From Candidatus Cloacimonadota bacterium (GTDB taxonomy: Bacteria > Cloacimonadota > Cloacimonadia > Cloacimonadales > Cloacimonadaceae), in assembly GCA_027318525.1 (NCBI GenBank), contig DAHVPA010000109.1, positions 1 through 6,642 of the forward strand: a stretch of 6,642 nt of DNA, in the 5' to 3' direction. The notes below the pieces were generated by a model that was not told the DNA's origin, did not search any database, and saw only the letters and a program-made list of their open reading frames with translations. The stretch's first letter is position 1. Each line of letters opens with the position of its first letter. This document shows positions 1 to 6,286 of the stretch, piece by piece. The translations under genes and the position numbers were made by a program.

Positions 1-1121
1 CCAAGGGGTATCCCCAGGCAGAGCTTTGGATGGGTGCGCATCCCAAATCCTCATCTCAAATCCTGAACGGCGATATTGAAGTAAACCTGCATTATATTCT
101 GGCAGAAGACCCCACCGATTTCCTCGGAAGCAGGATAGCACGCAACTACAATGACCAGCTCCCTTTTTTACTCAAGGTATTGGCTGCAGAACATTCTCTT
201 TCCGTGCAGGTTCATCCCAATGCCAAACAAGCCAGAGACGGTTTTTTACGGGAAGACAAAATCGGTATTGCCATTGATTCTCCGCAACGTAATTATAAGG
301 ATTCCTTTCACAAACCGGAATTGATTGTCGCTTTGACTGAATTCCATGCCTTGTGCGGTTTCAGACCAGTGGATGAGCTCACTCATCTGCTCAAGAAGTA
401 TCTGAATTACAGCAAGTTTCCGGAACTTGCCGTTTTTTATGAACAACCTGACAGTGACAATCTCGCCAAGCTTTATACTGCAATGCTTATAGCGAATCAG
501 GAAACAAAATCAGAGCTGATTGATACTTTTATCAAACATATCCATTCCACACTGCCAGCCAACCCACAGGAACAATATATTACAGAATGGTCAGTTCAGC
601 TTGCCAAAGACTATCCCGGTGACATTGGGATACTCTCTCCGCTTCTGCTGAACATTGTTGTCCTCAAACCACTGGAAGGTCTTTTCCTGCCTTCCGGGAT
701 GTTGCATTCTTATCTGAAGGGTGCTGCTGTGGAAATAATGGCAAATAGCGACAATGTCCTGCGGGGTGGTCTGACTCCCAAATATGTAGATAGTGACGAG
801 CTGCTCAGAGTGGTGGATTTTAACTCCAGCCAACCTGCACCGCTTATAGCTGAAGCTTTGAATGCAGTGGAGCATGAATACCTGACGCCCGCTGTGGAAT
901 TCGTCCTTTCCCTGATTCAGCACAAACAGGATATGCGAACTGACTTTCAGCCTTCCTCCAGTCCCGAAATCATCTTCTGCTATGAAGGCAGCTTTGTGGT
1001 GGAAAACTGCAGCCAGTTTCTACCTCTGGAAAAAGGTCAATCCCTGTTCGTTCCTTATGAGGTGGAGGGATTTTCCATCCAGGGGAAAGGAACTATCTTC
1101 CGGGCAAAATGTCCTGTATGA
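1..1121 (+). CDS. manA: Mannose-6-phosphate isomerase, class I (5' end cut off by window)
   Basis: Type I phosphomannose isomerase, a cytoplasmic zinc enzyme that interconverts mannose 6-phosphate and fructose 6-phosphate, linking glycolysis to GDP-mannose and other mannose-derived sugars. The reading frame is open from position 3 and encodes Lys-Gly-Tyr-Pro-Gln-Ala-Glu-Leu-Trp before the ATG at 30. Together they give AELWMGAHPK, a hallmark of the N-terminal region of the family, so the ATG at 30 is internal and roughly 30 N-terminal residues lie outside the window. Zinc ligands known from the family are present: Gln (207-209) and His (213-215) in VQVHP, Glu (318-320) in FHKPE, and His (705-707) in GMLHSYL. 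The catalytic Arg (762-764) lies in the conserved block NSDNVLRGGLTPKYVD. About 372 residues are visible, so the whole protein would be near 400, normal for the family. The C-terminal beta-rich domain is complete and the gene ends in TGA. The call is secure; the true start cannot be seen. Confidence 0.95.
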   Translation, partial: KGYPQAELWMGAHPKSSSQILNGDIEVNLHYILAEDPTDFLGSRIARNYNDQLPFLLKVLAAEHSLSVQVHPNAKQARDGFLREDKIGIAIDSPQRNYKDSFHKPELIVALTEFHALCGFRPVDELTHLLKKYLNYSKFPELAVFYEQPDSDNLAKLYTAMLIANQETKSELIDTFIKHIHSTLPANPQEQYITEWSVQLAKDYPGDIGILSPLLLNIVVLKPLEGLFLPSGMLHSYLKGAAVEIMANSDNVLRGGLTPKYVDSDELLRVVDFNSSQPAPLIAEALNAVEHEYLTPAVEFVLSLIQHKQDMRTDFQPSSSPEIIFCYEGSFVVENCSQFLPLEKGQSLFVPYEVEGFSIQGKGTIFRAKCPV

Positions 1122-1197
1122 GCTTGCGATTAGTAAAAGCACAGTAGCAAATCCAGATAAAATCATGTGGTAAAACTGATTCTTCCCCTGGTCTGAT

Positions 1198-2025
1198 ATG
1201 ATATATCTGTTTCTGGCAGTGCTCTGTTCCGTTCTAATCGGCAATCTCCTGGTTGTCTTTAACCGCAACCAAAACACCGATATCAGATATATTTTCCTGG
1301 GTAACTATATCGTGGCAAGCGCATTCAGTTTGCTGTTGTCCCTGCCACACGGAATCAGCTTTCAGGGCTTTGACATCTGGTTTGGAGCACTCACAGGAAT
1401 GCTTTTCCTCTCCAACTTCGTGATTTACCAGAAGAATATCACAATCAACGGGCTTTCCCTCAGCGTGGGTGTAATGCGCGTAGCAGTCATCCTTCCGACC
1501 CTCATGTCCGTGCTCTGGTTCACAGACAGTCTGAGTCTTATGAACCTGATTGGGATCGCTGTAATTCTATGTGCTTTTTATCTGATTACAGACGTCAAGC
1601 ACCTTCGCAACCTGTTTTGGTTAGTGGGACTTTTCTTAATCAGCGGAGTAACAGAATCATCTCTCAAAATCTACAGCGAACTTGGGAGCAGCAACCAAAA
1701 TCCCTTTCTTATGATGATTTTCGGCTCTGCGGGATTCTTTACTTTGCTCTGGATTATATCAGGCAGAAACAAATTCAGCTTATTATCTCTCTTATATGGA
1801 TTTATGCTTGGGATTCCCAATCAACTGAGCTCGCTGTTTTTCCTGAAAGGCTTGGACACAGTTCCTGCAACAGCCGCATACCCGATTTATGCATCCGGTG
1901 TTGTCCTGGTCAGCATTTTGTCCGACCTGTTGTTCTGGAAAAAAGTATTTACATTCAAGCAAAGAGTAGCCTTGGGTTTGCTGCTCTGTGGAGCTGTCTT
2001 GGTCAGTATTACGCTCACCAAATAA
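1198..2025 (+). CDS. EamA/DMT-family membrane transporter
   Basis: A 275-residue, very hydrophobic protein of the drug/metabolite transporter superfamily, placed in the cytoplasmic membrane. About ten membrane helices can be picked out by eye, near residues 1-21, 31-50, 59-78, 86-108, 114-131, 138-158, 169-187, 194-216, 222-246 and 254-273. This fits two EamA repeats of five helices each. The C-terminal half carries the familiar pattern of this superfamily: TVPATAAYPIYASGVVLVSI, then a short charged loop WKKVFTFKQR, then a last helix rich in Gly and Leu. The start is fixed by an in-frame stop at 1177-1179, and the ATG at 1198 is the only ATG between that stop and helix 1. Its Shine-Dalgarno is weak (CCCCTGG region). 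The gene follows manA by 76 bases on the same strand with no visible terminator, so co-transcription is possible. The substrate cannot be read from the sequence; these proteins export or import small metabolites. Confidence 0.85.
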   Translation: MIYLFLAVLCSVLIGNLLVVFNRNQNTDIRYIFLGNYIVASAFSLLLSLPHGISFQGFDIWFGALTGMLFLSNFVIYQKNITINGLSLSVGVMRVAVILPTLMSVLWFTDSLSLMNLIGIAVILCAFYLITDVKHLRNLFWLVGLFLISGVTESSLKIYSELGSSNQNPFLMMIFGSAGFFTLLWIISGRNKFSLLSLLYGFMLGIPNQLSSLFFLKGLDTVPATAAYPIYASGVVLVSILSDLLFWKKVFTFKQRVALGLLLCGAVLVSITLTK

Positions 2026-2057
2026 AAAAAGGGGAGACTGTTATATCAGTCACCCCT
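2024..2057 (-). terminator. Intrinsic terminator of the hcp operon
   Basis: Read on the minus strand, about 22 bases after the hcp stop, GGGG (2056-2053), an unpaired A/A position, then GACTG (2051-2047) pair across a six-base loop (2046-2041) with CAGTC (2040-2036) and CCCC (2034-2031). The stem is followed at once by seven Ts (2030-2024). This is a textbook rho-independent terminator for leftward transcription. The T-run overlaps the TAA stop codon of the transporter gene on the plus strand. On the plus strand the hairpin is not followed by a proper T-run, so rightward termination would be weaker. Confidence 0.88.
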
Positions 2058-2078
2058 CTAATCATAGTTATTCTATTA

Positions 2079-3746
2079 TCAGCCTGCCAGCATGGCTCTG
2101 ATATCATCATCAGGATTGGTGGTCTGATGCAGTCCAAAGGTATCGACAATCACTTTGGCTACGTTGGGGGACAGGAATCCGGGCAGGGTGGGTCCCAACT
2201 GGATGTTCTTGAATCCCAGAGATAACAGGGCAAGCAATACCGCTACTGCTTTCTGCTCATACCAGGCAAGATCAAAGGAAAGCGGAAGCTTGTTTACGTC
2301 GTCCAAGCCAAAGGCTTCCTTCAGCTTAAGTGCAATCACTGCCAGAGAATAGGAATCATTGCACTGTCCGGCATCCAATACGCGGGGAATTCCACCAATA
2401 TCGCCCAAGGGCAGCTTGATGTAACGGTATTTGGCGCAGCCTGCAGTGAGGATAATTGTATCCTTCGGCAGCTTTTCCGCCACTTCGGTAAAGTATTTGC
2501 GGCTGGGCATTCTTCCGTCGCAGCCCGCCATCACGACAAAGCGCTTGATAGCTCCGGCTTTGACTGCTTCAATAACCTTATCAGCCAGAGAAAGGACTGT
2601 AGCATGACCAAAGCCGCCAACGATTTCACCTGTTTCCAGTTCTTTGGGAGGCTGGCAGGTCTTGGCAAGCGCGATCAGCTCGGAGAAATCCTTTTCCTTA
2701 CCCGGTTGACGGTCAGGAATATGCTTGGCTCCGGGATAACCGGTCATGCCAGTTGTAAAGAAACGGTTCAGATATGTCTGCTCTTTGCGCAGGGGAACGA
2801 TGCAATTGGTCGTCATCAGGATTGGACCGTTGAAGTTTTCGAAGTCCTCGAGCTGATGCCACCAGGAGCTGCCGTAGTTGCCGGCAAAGTGTTTGTATTT
2901 CTTGAAGGCAGGATAGTAATTGGCAGGCAGCATTTCGCTGTGGGTATAGATATCCACGCCTGAACCTTCCGATTGTTTGAGCAGTTCTTCAAAATCCTTG
3001 AGGTCATGTCCACTGACCAGGATACCGGGATTACTGCGCACGCCTATGTTTACATGGGTTGGTTCGGGATTGCCATAAGTCTTGGTATTGGCTTCATCCA
3101 GCTTAGCCATTACTTTCACAGCATGTTCGCCTGTTTTAATGACAAGAGCTGTCAGTTCTTCCGCTGTTTTGTTGTCGTCCAAAGTGGCTGCCATACCTTC
3201 CATCACGAACTTGTTAACATCATCATCAAAGTAACCCAGCATGGCGGCATGGTCGCCATAAGCGGAAATTCCCTTGATGCCGTAAATGATGGTTTCCCTT
3301 AGGGAACGGACATCTTCATTTTCAGTTCTGAGGACACCCACTTTGTCGCCAAAGGACTGATATTCTTCCGGCTTGACGTGAAAAGTAACAGCTTCGGGAG
3401 GAGGCAGCGGGCAGGGTTTGCCGTGCTTGGCAATGTAGAGTGCATCCAGTTCAGCAAAACGTTTGTCTCTCAGTTCGATGGCTTCGCCGATCACCAGTTC
3501 GATGGCTTTCTCGTCCCAGTTGGCGTTGGTAATGGTGCGAAAGAGTCCCTGCATGACAAAAAGGCTGTCTTCAGGATAGTATTTACCATATTCGTGTAGT
3601 TTTGTGCTGACCCAGGCAAGTCCCTTGAGTCCGTAAATCAACAAATCCATCAGGTGGCAGAGAGTGTCTTTCTTTCCGCATACACCCTGCATGGTGCAAC
3701 CCAGATTACGTGAGGTTTCCTGACATTGATAACAAAACATGCTCAT
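2079..3746 (-). CDS. hcp: Hybrid cluster protein / hydroxylamine reductase (class I)
   Basis: A 555-residue hybrid cluster (prismane) protein, a cytoplasmic iron-sulfur enzyme. The family reduces hydroxylamine to ammonia in vitro, and in E. coli Hcp acts as an NO reductase and is tied to protein S-nitrosylation. The N-terminal cubane cluster motif is Cys5-x2-Cys8-x8-Cys17-x5-Cys23, the spacing of class I proteins from strict anaerobes; facultative anaerobes have wider spacing. All eight hybrid-cluster ligands known from Desulfovibrio are found at a constant offset of three residues: His247, Glu271, Cys315, Cys409, Cys437, Cys462, Glu497 and Lys499. The two helical-bundle regions (about 30-100 and 145-220) are present, so this is not the shortened class III form. 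The start at 3744-3746 is chosen over the ATG two codons later because AAGGAG lies 7 bases before it. It is the last gene of the five-gene operon, 17 bases after the cupin. The ferredoxin gene upstream is a plausible electron donor. Confidence 0.97.
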   Translation of the reverse strand: MSMFCYQCQETSRNLGCTMQGVCGKKDTLCHLMDLLIYGLKGLAWVSTKLHEYGKYYPEDSLFVMQGLFRTITNANWDEKAIELVIGEAIELRDKRFAELDALYIAKHGKPCPLPPPEAVTFHVKPEEYQSFGDKVGVLRTENEDVRSLRETIIYGIKGISAYGDHAAMLGYFDDDVNKFVMEGMAATLDDNKTAEELTALVIKTGEHAVKVMAKLDEANTKTYGNPEPTHVNIGVRSNPGILVSGHDLKDFEELLKQSEGSGVDIYTHSEMLPANYYPAFKKYKHFAGNYGSSWWHQLEDFENFNGPILMTTNCIVPLRKEQTYLNRFFTTGMTGYPGAKHIPDRQPGKEKDFSELIALAKTCQPPKELETGEIVGGFGHATVLSLADKVIEAVKAGAIKRFVVMAGCDGRMPSRKYFTEVAEKLPKDTIILTAGCAKYRYIKLPLGDIGGIPRVLDAGQCNDSYSLAVIALKLKEAFGLDDVNKLPLSFDLAWYEQKAVAVLLALLSLGFKNIQLGPTLPGFLSPNVAKVIVDTFGLHQTTNPDDDIRAMLAG

Positions 3747-3753
3747 GTTTTAT

Positions 3754-3759
3754 CTCCTT
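3754..3759 (-). promoter_or_regulatory. Ribosome binding site of hcp (decides the start)
   Basis: The minus strand reads AAGGAG, 7 bases before the ATG at 3746-3744 and 13 bases before a second in-frame ATG at 3740-3738. The spacing favours the first. It lies in the 17-base gap after the cupin stop codon. Confidence 0.85.
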
Positions 3760-3763
3760 ATCT

Positions 3764-4081
3764 TTATGGTTTAGGTAATTTCATGACTAAGAGCCGGACT
3801 GTTTCTTCCGACGGATTCATTATGGCATGGGGAATATCTTTGGGGCTTTCCACCAGAGTGCCTGCCGGACAGACTTTGCGCTCAGAACCGATTTCGATAA
3901 TTGGTTCACCTTCCAGAATGTAAAAGACCACATTGACTGGAGTCTTATGTGCAGGCAGGGTATTACCAGCTTCCACGGACATATGGATTATCTGTCCTTC
4001 CGGCAGGTCGTATAACCTTCTGCCTTCAATCCCGGTTCCTCTGTGAAAAGGTTCTGTCTGCTGCCAGTTGCGCGTAATCAT
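3764..4081 (-). CDS. Small single-domain cupin protein
   Basis: A 105-residue protein that is one cupin beta-barrel (Cupin_2 type). Motif 2 is clear: Gly74-x5-Pro80-x-Asp82-x2-His85-x3-Asn89. Motif 1 is degenerate: Gly39-x5-His45-x-Thr47-x3-Val51-x6-Gly58, so the usual second His and the Glu are replaced by Thr and Val. Only two of the four usual metal ligands (His45 and His85) are visible, so metal binding would need other residues or may be lost. There is no signal peptide, so it is expected in the cytoplasm. Its start codon overlaps the stop of the ferredoxin gene (ATGA at 4081-4078), and AGGGGGAG (4094-4087) lies inside the end of that gene, which points to translational coupling. I cannot name a substrate. 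Possible roles are a small-molecule sensor, a redox-related binding protein, or an accessory to Hcp; the position between the ferredoxin and hcp is the only clue. Confidence 0.87.
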   Translation of the reverse strand: MITRNWQQTEPFHRGTGIEGRRLYDLPEGQIIHMSVEAGNTLPAHKTPVNVVFYILEGEPIIEIGSERKVCPAGTLVESPKDIPHAIMNPSEETVRLLVMKLPKP

Positions 4082-4902
4082 AATATCTCCCCCTGTAGGG
4101 AAATCACGCTCAGTTTGACCATCTGAGTCTTGCCTGCTTTTTCCAGTGCTTTCTGGACAATGAGTTCAGTCCCGCCGCAGCATGGCACTTCCATGCGCAC
4201 TATGCTCAAAGATTTCAGTGTATGCATTGTAAATATCTGCGCCAGTTTGTCAATATATCTGTCAATATCCTTGTCAAGTTTGGGACATAGAGTAATTACA
4301 ATCTTGCCTTTCAGGAACTTGCGGTGATAATCGCCATAGGCATAGGGAACGCAGTCTGCCGAAATGAGCAAATCCGCATTATCGAAGTAATCAGCATTGG
4401 GATTAATGAGGTGAAGCTGGACCGGCCATTGACGCAGTTCCGATTCCACCGTGCCGGCTGTGGACTGGGCTTTGGGAGCTTCCGGTTTGCTGAAAGCTTT
4501 CTGAGCACCTCCGGAGCAACCGCAAGCAACGTCTCCTTCCTTGCAACCGTAATCCGGAACCGGGATTCCCTTTTCCTCGAGGTAAGCGATTGCCTGTGAA
4601 AGGAACAGATTTTCGCCATGGTCATCCATATGCTTCAGGTGTGCTTTGATGGTGTTGGGACCGGCTTTGACAATGTTTTCCATGACCTTGCGTTCGTCAT
4701 AGGGTTCTGCTTCCCGTTCCTCGATAAAGATTGCGCCTTCCGGACAGGTGCCGATACAAGCTCCCAAGCCGTCACAAAACAGGTCGCTGACCAGTCTTGC
4801 CTTGTTGTCGATGATTTGCAGCGCACCTTCCGGACAGCCTGTGATGCAGGCTCCGCAGCCTGTGCATTTGTCTGCGTCGATGGTGATGATTTGTCTTTTC
4901 AC
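4078..4902 (-). CDS. 4Fe-4S ferredoxin-type protein, probable Hcp electron donor
   Basis: A 274-residue cytoplasmic protein with an N-terminal two-cluster ferredoxin domain. Cluster one has Cys13-x2-Cys16-x2-Cys19-x3-Cys23-Pro. Cluster two has Cys43-x2-Leu46-x2-Cys49-x3-Cys53-Pro (CDGLGACIGTCP): the second Cys of the usual motif is Leu, which I recall as common in this family. After a helical linker comes a Cys-rich patch (Cys120, Cys127, Cys129 in GCKEGDVACGCSGG), then a conserved C-terminal domain with LRQWPVQLHL (156-165), ADCVPYAY (182-189), TLCPKLD (204-210) and EVPCCGG (238-244). From memory, such proteins are widespread in anaerobic bacteria and archaea and often sit beside hcp. The start codon is GTG, supported by AGGGAG 6 bases upstream. 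The gene is 24 bases after the hemerythrin gene and overlaps the cupin start by 4 bases. Electron transfer to Hcp is inferred from context. The C-terminal Cys residues may bind a further cluster or metal, which has to be tested. Confidence 0.9.
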   Translation of the reverse strand: MKRQIITIDADKCTGCGACITGCPEGALQIIDNKARLVSDLFCDGLGACIGTCPEGAIFIEEREAEPYDERKVMENIVKAGPNTIKAHLKHMDDHGENLFLSQAIAYLEEKGIPVPDYGCKEGDVACGCSGGAQKAFSKPEAPKAQSTAGTVESELRQWPVQLHLINPNADYFDNADLLISADCVPYAYGDYHRKFLKGKIVITLCPKLDKDIDRYIDKLAQIFTMHTLKSLSIVRMEVPCCGGTELIVQKALEKAGKTQMVKLSVISLQGEIL

Positions 4903-4908
4903 AAATTA

Positions 4909-4914
4909 CTCCCT
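4909..4914 (-). promoter_or_regulatory. Ribosome binding site of the ferredoxin gene (supports a GTG start)
   Basis: AGGGAG on the minus strand lies 6 bases before the GTG at 4902-4900. The first residues after it (Lys-Arg-Gln-Ile-Ile-Thr-Ile-Asp) lead directly into the first cluster motif, as in ferredoxin N-termini. No in-frame ATG lies nearby that would fit better. Confidence 0.8.
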
Positions 4915-4926
4915 ATCTGGTTTATT

Positions 4927-5484
4927 TTATTTTGATATGTAAAAATCCCTGTATTGTTTGAGCATGGCGTGGTATTCCTCATGCTTGCCCAGACCGATGA
5001 CATCTTCTTCCAGCTTCTCAAAAGCTTCAAACAGTTTTTCGTCCAGTCTGTCATCAATATCTTTAGCCAATGCCGGGAATAGCTCTTCATTCTCAGTCCG
5101 GATATGTTGCTGCAGCAGAGCAATGTATTGTCTGAAGAGCTGACCGATTTGCGGCAGGGCAGAGCTTTCGCCTTGCTTATATTCACCCAAAGCAGTTCTG
5201 AAGGCGCGGATGATGCTTCTGCCCTCTTCATGCTCATCCAGAATATGCGGCAAAAGCTTATCCAGAGCAGCATTCTGTTTGTCTTTCAGACTCTTGAAAA
5301 GAATCGTCTCTTCTTTGCCGTGATGGCATTTATCGGCAAATCCTGCTAAGAATTCCAGAATACCGTCCAGATGATTGGCTTCTATCACAGCATTCCTGTC
5401 TATTTGCTCAGCGATGGCTGACATGATATCAAGCATGATTTCTATACCTTGGTGTTCATTGGTTAATTCATTGATGGCTTTCAT
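4927..5484 (-). CDS. Hemerythrin-like (HHE domain) protein
   Basis: A 185-residue, mostly helical cytoplasmic protein with the features of a hemerythrin HHE cation-binding domain, which holds a non-heme di-iron site in a four-helix bundle. Likely ligands are His11 (in NEHQGI), His54 or His55 with Glu58 or Glu59 (in CHHGKEET), His80 or His85 (in LLPHILDEHEEG), and His127 with Glu131 (in QQHIRTENEELF). The His-x3-Glu spacings and the phrase KCHHGKEE are typical. Bacterial relatives bind or sense O2, handle NO, or repair damaged iron centres (YtfE/RIC). It lacks the N-terminal ScdA-type domain seen in many RIC proteins, so it should not be called YtfE. AAGGAG lies 6 bases before the ATG. It is the second gene of the operon, 13 bases after tetR. 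Its position with hcp suggests a role in NO or oxygen stress; that role is inferred. Confidence 0.92.
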   Translation of the reverse strand: MKAINELTNEHQGIEIMLDIMSAIAEQIDRNAVIEANHLDGILEFLAGFADKCHHGKEETILFKSLKDKQNAALDKLLPHILDEHEEGRSIIRAFRTALGEYKQGESSALPQIGQLFRQYIALLQQHIRTENEELFPALAKDIDDRLDEKLFEAFEKLEEDVIGLGKHEEYHAMLKQYRDFYISK

Positions 5485-5497
5485 TCTTGTCTCCTTG

Positions 5498-6094
5498 TTA
5501 GATTTTGGTCTGTTTGGATTGGATTAGTGCGGCAATCGTCTGCCACAGCTTTTCTCCTTCTTCAGTCAGCACAAACTCATACCCGCAAAGCTGCCATTGC
5601 ATTACCAGCAAGCGCATGGAACCCACGATTATCCTAAAGATCTGAATAGGCTCGAGGTCGGCTCTGATTTCGCCTTGCTCCTGAGCTGCCTGGATGGAAG
5701 TAACCAACTGTTCGCGGTGATAGTGCATAATGGAAAGATTGTGCTCTGCCAGAGTGCGGTTGTTTTGAAATATCTCCTCCGAAAACATCACCCTTGCCAG
5801 GTCGGGATTTTCCATAAACAGCTTGTAACGGTTGACCACAAAAGCTTTCACCTGCTCCAAAGGGTCGGCTATATCGCTGTGGATATTGCCCATAGCCTCT
5901 TCAGCCAGGGTCTGGAAATATTCCAGGATGCAGTGGATGAGATCGGTCTTGCTGTCGAAATGACGGTATAAAGCAGCTTCAGAGACACCAACGTGTTCTG
6001 CCAGATGTTTGGTTGTAAGGTCCTGATATCCTTCCTGCGAGATTATGTGAATCGCCGCATTGATAATGTCCATCTGCCTTGCCGTCATTTCCAT
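5498..6094 (-). CDS. TetR/AcrR-family transcriptional regulator
   Basis: A 198-residue protein with a classical TetR N-terminal DNA-binding domain. Helix 1 lies near residues 5-20, then EGYQDLTTKHLAEHVGVSEA leads into the helix-turn-helix (about 26-46), with the family signature LYRHFDSKTDL at 42-52. The remaining C-terminal residues (about 60-198) form a helical ligand-binding and dimer domain with no recognised subtype. Only two Cys (55 and 170) are present, so an iron-sulfur sensor is unlikely. It is the first gene of the operon and would be expected to repress its own transcription through the palindrome 15 bases upstream. AAGGAA sits 6 bases before the ATG at 6094-6092; a second ATG two codons later has poorer spacing. 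The inducer is unknown. Known hcp regulators are mostly from other families (HcpR of the CRP/FNR group, NsrR, FNR, NarL-type), so TetR control is less usual. Confidence 0.93.
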   Translation of the reverse strand: MEMTARQMDIINAAIHIISQEGYQDLTTKHLAEHVGVSEAALYRHFDSKTDLIHCILEYFQTLAEEAMGNIHSDIADPLEQVKAFVVNRYKLFMENPDLARVMFSEEIFQNNRTLAEHNLSIMHYHREQLVTSIQAAQEQGEIRADLEPIQIFRIIVGSMRLLVMQWQLCGYEFVLTEEGEKLWQTIAALIQSKQTKI

Positions 6095-6109
6095 CGTTTA
6101 TTCCTTCTT

Positions 6110-6129
6110 GTTAGTAAGTATTCACTAAC
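6110..6129. promoter_or_regulatory. Probable TetR-family operator
   Basis: GTTAGTAAGTATTCACTAAC is a 20-bp inverted repeat: 8 of 10 positions match between one half and the reverse complement of the other, and the outer six bases match perfectly (GTTAGT / ACTAAC). Length, centre and position between the tetR start and its likely promoter fit operators of TetR/AcrR repressors. The shape resembles the B. subtilis FadR site (TGAATGA..TCATTCA type). Binding by the neighbouring regulator is inferred. It could also influence the divergent gene, but that gene starts some 360 bases away. Confidence 0.75.
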
Positions 6130-6235
6130 TAAGTTAAACCGGATTTCCTGAAAGGCAAAATAAATCTTTATCTTTTTTCAGTATTTCCCCAATTTCTTCT
6201 TGTTCCTCCCGCCTAAATATCTAAGCAATATCTCT

Positions 6236-6286
6236 GGTACTTCCCAGGTATTCCCCGGGTACTTCCCGGGCTTAGCCAGGGAAGTA
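6236..6286. repeat. Three tandem 11-bp units followed by an inverted copy
   Basis: Units GGTACTTCCCA (6236-6246), GGTATTCCCCG (6247-6257) and GGTACTTCCCG (6258-6268) are directly adjacent; units 1 and 3 differ at one base. Downstream, GGGAAGTA (6279-6286) is the exact reverse complement of TACTTCCC (6260-6267). The two can form an 8-bp stem, extended inward past a G/A mismatch by GG/CC (6269-6270 with 6276-6277) around a five-base loop. Two CCCGGG hexamers fall at the unit junctions (6254-6259 and 6265-6270). The period is close to one DNA helical turn. It has no T-run, so it is not an ordinary terminator. It may be a dispersed intergenic repeat or a protein-binding array; its function is unknown. 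Confidence 0.8.

Noticed and set aside
30..32. ATG at 30 as the start of manA
   Set aside because: The frame is open upstream to position 3 and encodes the conserved AELW before this Met; the Met is part of the internal AELWMGAHP block, so the gene begins outside the window.
591..923. 110-codon minus-strand frame inside manA
   Set aside because: It lies opposite the conserved manA blocks, including the catalytic His and Arg region, and has no domain features.
1122..1197. A possible small RNA or promoter between manA and the transporter
   Set aside because: No stable hairpin and no paired -35/-10 elements could be found in these 76 bases.
1569..2225. 218-codon plus-strand frame overlapping the transporter and the end of hcp
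   Set aside because: It is out of frame with the transporter, runs through the terminator into the antisense of hcp, and its translation shows no membrane or domain pattern.
2604..2963. Plus-strand open frames inside hcp (also near 2973-3302 and 3378-3599)
   Set aside because: They are antisense to a protein in which every known ligand residue is present; they have no recognisable motifs and no good ribosome binding sites.
4899..5273. 124-codon minus-strand frame overlapping the hemerythrin gene
   Set aside because: It is another frame of the same strand as a well-supported HHE protein and reads as low-complexity Ser/Lys/Leu-rich sequence.
6236..6286. The tandem units as a CRISPR array
   Set aside because: The units are 11 bp and directly adjacent, with no spacers and no cas genes nearby.
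6260..6286. The repeat hairpin as an intrinsic terminator
   Set aside because: The stem is not followed by a T-run on either strand and is not at the end of any gene.
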